Assembly (NCBI GenBank): GCA_023150215.1
Contig: JAKLLJ010000143.1
Span: 1-8,078, forward strand
Reading direction: 5' to 3'
Source of the DNA: Thauera sp.
GTDB lineage: Bacteria > Pseudomonadota > Gammaproteobacteria > Burkholderiales > Rhodocyclaceae
Length of the DNA: 8,078 nt
Shown in pieces: positions 7,114 through 8,078 of the stretch. The notes beneath the pieces were generated by a model. The model was not told the origin of the DNA, made no database searches, and worked only from the letters and a program-made list of their open reading frames with translations. The position numbers and the translations under genes were made by a program. Numbering within the stretch: the first letter of the stretch is position 1; each line of letters opens with the position of its first letter.

Positions 7114-7143
7114 TTGACCGCCATACCTGCATTCGGTTATTTT
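7114..7143 (+). promoter_or_regulatory. Possible sigma-70 promoter for xseB-ispA
   Basis: TTGACC (7114-7119, five of six matches to the -35 consensus) is followed after 18 bases by TATTTT (7138-7143, four of six matches to the -10 consensus). It lies in the divergent 126-bp gap, which is visibly richer in A and T than the flanking genes. Transcription would start near 7150, about 20 bases before the xseB start. No equally convincing promoter was found on the minus strand for the oxygenase, although its promoter should lie in the same gap. Confidence 0.4.
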
Positions 7144-7172
7144 CCCGCTTTTGCCGCGCCAGATATTCATCC

Positions 7173-7427
7173 ATGCCAAAGTCGGCACCTCCCCCCAAGT
7201 CTTTCGAAGCAGCGGTCGCAGAACTCGAAGCGATCGTCCAGGAAATGGAGTCGGGCAAGCTGCCGCTCGAGGAGTCGCTGATGCGCTACCAACGCGGTGT
7301 CGAGTTGCTGCGCCATTGCCAAGCCACGCTCGGCAACGCTGAACAGCGCGTGCGCATGCTCGAAGGAGACCGATTGGTGGATCTCGCTCCGGACGCAGAG
7401 CGCAGCGACAACGAGGCAGGCGCATGA
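7173..7427 (+). CDS. xseB: Exodeoxyribonuclease VII small subunit XseB
   Basis: XseB is the small helical subunit of exonuclease VII; several copies bind the XseA large subunit and the complex degrades single-stranded DNA. The protein has 84 residues; E. coli XseB has 80. The core SFEAAVAELEAIVQEMESGK (10-29) followed by LPLEESLMRYQRGVELL (30-46) is the full family signature, two amphipathic helices. A variable tail ends in EAGA. The ATG at 7173 gives the normal short N-terminus with the typical PPPKSFE lead-in. Its Shine-Dalgarno is poor. The frame happens to stay open far upstream, opposite the oxygenase gene, but that extension is not coding. The stop overlaps the ispA start (ATGA), as in the common xseB-ispA operon. 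Confidence 0.96.
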   Translation: MPKSAPPPKSFEAAVAELEAIVQEMESGKLPLEESLMRYQRGVELLRHCQATLGNAEQRVRMLEGDRLVDLAPDAERSDNEAGA

Positions 7428-8078
7428 ACGACACCCACACCCACGCCGATTCTTCCCAAGGCCTTCCGTCCTTTTCCGACTGGATGGCGCAAGTTCAACA
7501 ACGCACCGAAAGCGCGCTCGCCGGCGTGCTGCCCGACCCCGCGATCGCCCCCGCGCGCCTGCACGAGGCGATGCGCTATGCAGTGCTCGGCGGCGGCAAG
7601 CGGGTGCGGCCGCTGCTCGCGCATGCCGCGGGAGAACTCGCCGGCGCGTCCGCGGCGGATCTCGATCGCATCGCCTGCGCCGTCGAACTGATCCACGCCT
7701 ACTCGCTGGTGCATGACGACATGCCGTGCATGGACGACGACGTGCTGCGCCGCGGCAAGCCGACCGTCCATGTCGAGTTCGACGAGGCGAGTGCGCTGCT
7801 CGCCGGCGATGCGCTGCAGACACTTGCCTTCCAAGTGCTTGCCGAACGCCCGCTCGGCGCCGACCCCGCAAGCCAGCTCGCCATGCTCACGCAGCTCGCG
7901 ATCGCCTCCGGCTCGCGCGGCATGGCCGGAGGCCAGGCGATCGACCTCGCCGCAGTCGGGCGCAAGCTCGGTCGCGAAGAGCTCGAATTCATGCATGTGC
8001 ACAAGACCGGCGCACTGATCCGTGCCGCAGTGCTGCTCGGCGCGCGCGCCGGTGGCGCGCTCGGGGAGGGCGAACTCG
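7424..8078 (+). CDS. ispA: Farnesyl diphosphate synthase IspA (3' partial)
   Basis: IspA is a cytoplasmic trans-prenyltransferase that condenses DMAPP/GPP with IPP to form farnesyl diphosphate, the precursor of ubiquinone side chains, undecaprenyl phosphate and, where present, hopanoids. The frame is open to the window end, giving 218 of roughly 295-300 residues. Visible motifs are LGGGKRVRPLL (55-65), IHAYSLVHDDMPCMDDDVLRRGKPT (90-114) with the first aspartate-rich motif D98-D99...D104-D106, AGDALQTLAF (127-136), GGQAIDL (169-175) and HKTGALI (193-199). The two-residue insertion in the DDxxxxD motif is typical of bacterial short-chain (type II FPP) synthases. The second aspartate-rich motif lies beyond the window. 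The ATG at 7424 overlaps the xseB stop as ATGA, suggesting coupled translation. Its product depends on IPP and DMAPP from IspH, encoded in this window. In many relatives dxs follows next, but that cannot be seen here. Confidence 0.96.
   Translation, partial: MNDTHTHADSSQGLPSFSDWMAQVQQRTESALAGVLPDPAIAPARLHEAMRYAVLGGGKRVRPLLAHAAGELAGASAADLDRIACAVELIHAYSLVHDDMPCMDDDVLRRGKPTVHVEFDEASALLAGDALQTLAFQVLAERPLGADPASQLAMLTQLAIASGSRGMAGGQAIDLAAVGRKLGREELEFMHVHKTGALIRAAVLLGARAGGALGEGEL

Noticed and set aside
7047..7124. A longer oxygenase starting at the minus-strand ATG at 7124
   Set aside because: The extra 26 residues have no good ribosome site, whereas the ATG at 7046 has AGGAGG at ideal spacing and fits the family length.
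5934..7172. A long plus-strand extension in frame with xseB, running opposite the oxygenase gene
   Set aside because: It is the mirror of the Rieske oxygenase reading frame plus a chance-open promoter gap. XseB is complete at 84 residues from 7173.

Overview
The window is a high-GC chromosomal segment. Gene order, codon use and protein sequences all suggest a betaproteobacterium, most likely of the Rhodocyclales (Azoarcus/Thauera type). That placement is inferred from sequence character and synteny, not from a database search. No mobile element, phage gene, tRNA, rRNA or CRISPR array was recognised.

The left part (1-5704) is a tightly packed plus-strand housekeeping cluster in the order ribF-ileS-lspA-fkpB-ispH, the same order as in E. 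coli. The genes encode bifunctional FAD synthesis (RibF, 5' end cut by the window edge), isoleucyl-tRNA synthetase, the lipoprotein signal peptidase, an SlpA-type FKBP peptidyl-prolyl isomerase, and the last enzyme of the MEP isoprenoid pathway. Gaps are 44 bp or less. lspA overlaps the end of ileS, and fkpB starts with a TTG that overlaps the lspA stop, which indicates co-transcription and probably translational coupling.

The middle (5705-5939) is a convergent intergenic region. It holds two direct copies of an 84-bp element exactly 120 bp apart. Each copy is a pair of inverted REP-like palindromes, a REPIN/BIME-like structure, and is probably the transcription end zone for the two converging genes.

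The right part holds a minus-strand gene (5940-7046) for a Rieske-type non-heme iron oxygenase alpha subunit of unknown substrate. It has a strong Shine-Dalgarno and no ferredoxin, reductase or beta-subunit gene nearby. It diverges across a 126-bp, relatively AT-rich promoter region from xseB (exodeoxyribonuclease VII small subunit). xseB overlaps ispA (farnesyl diphosphate synthase, cut by the right edge) through an ATGA junction.

Functionally, IspH makes IPP and DMAPP, and IspA condenses them to FPP, so two isoprenoid operons flank the orphan oxygenase. The oxygenase and the REP-like pair are the least explained parts of the window. The rest is conserved core genome.
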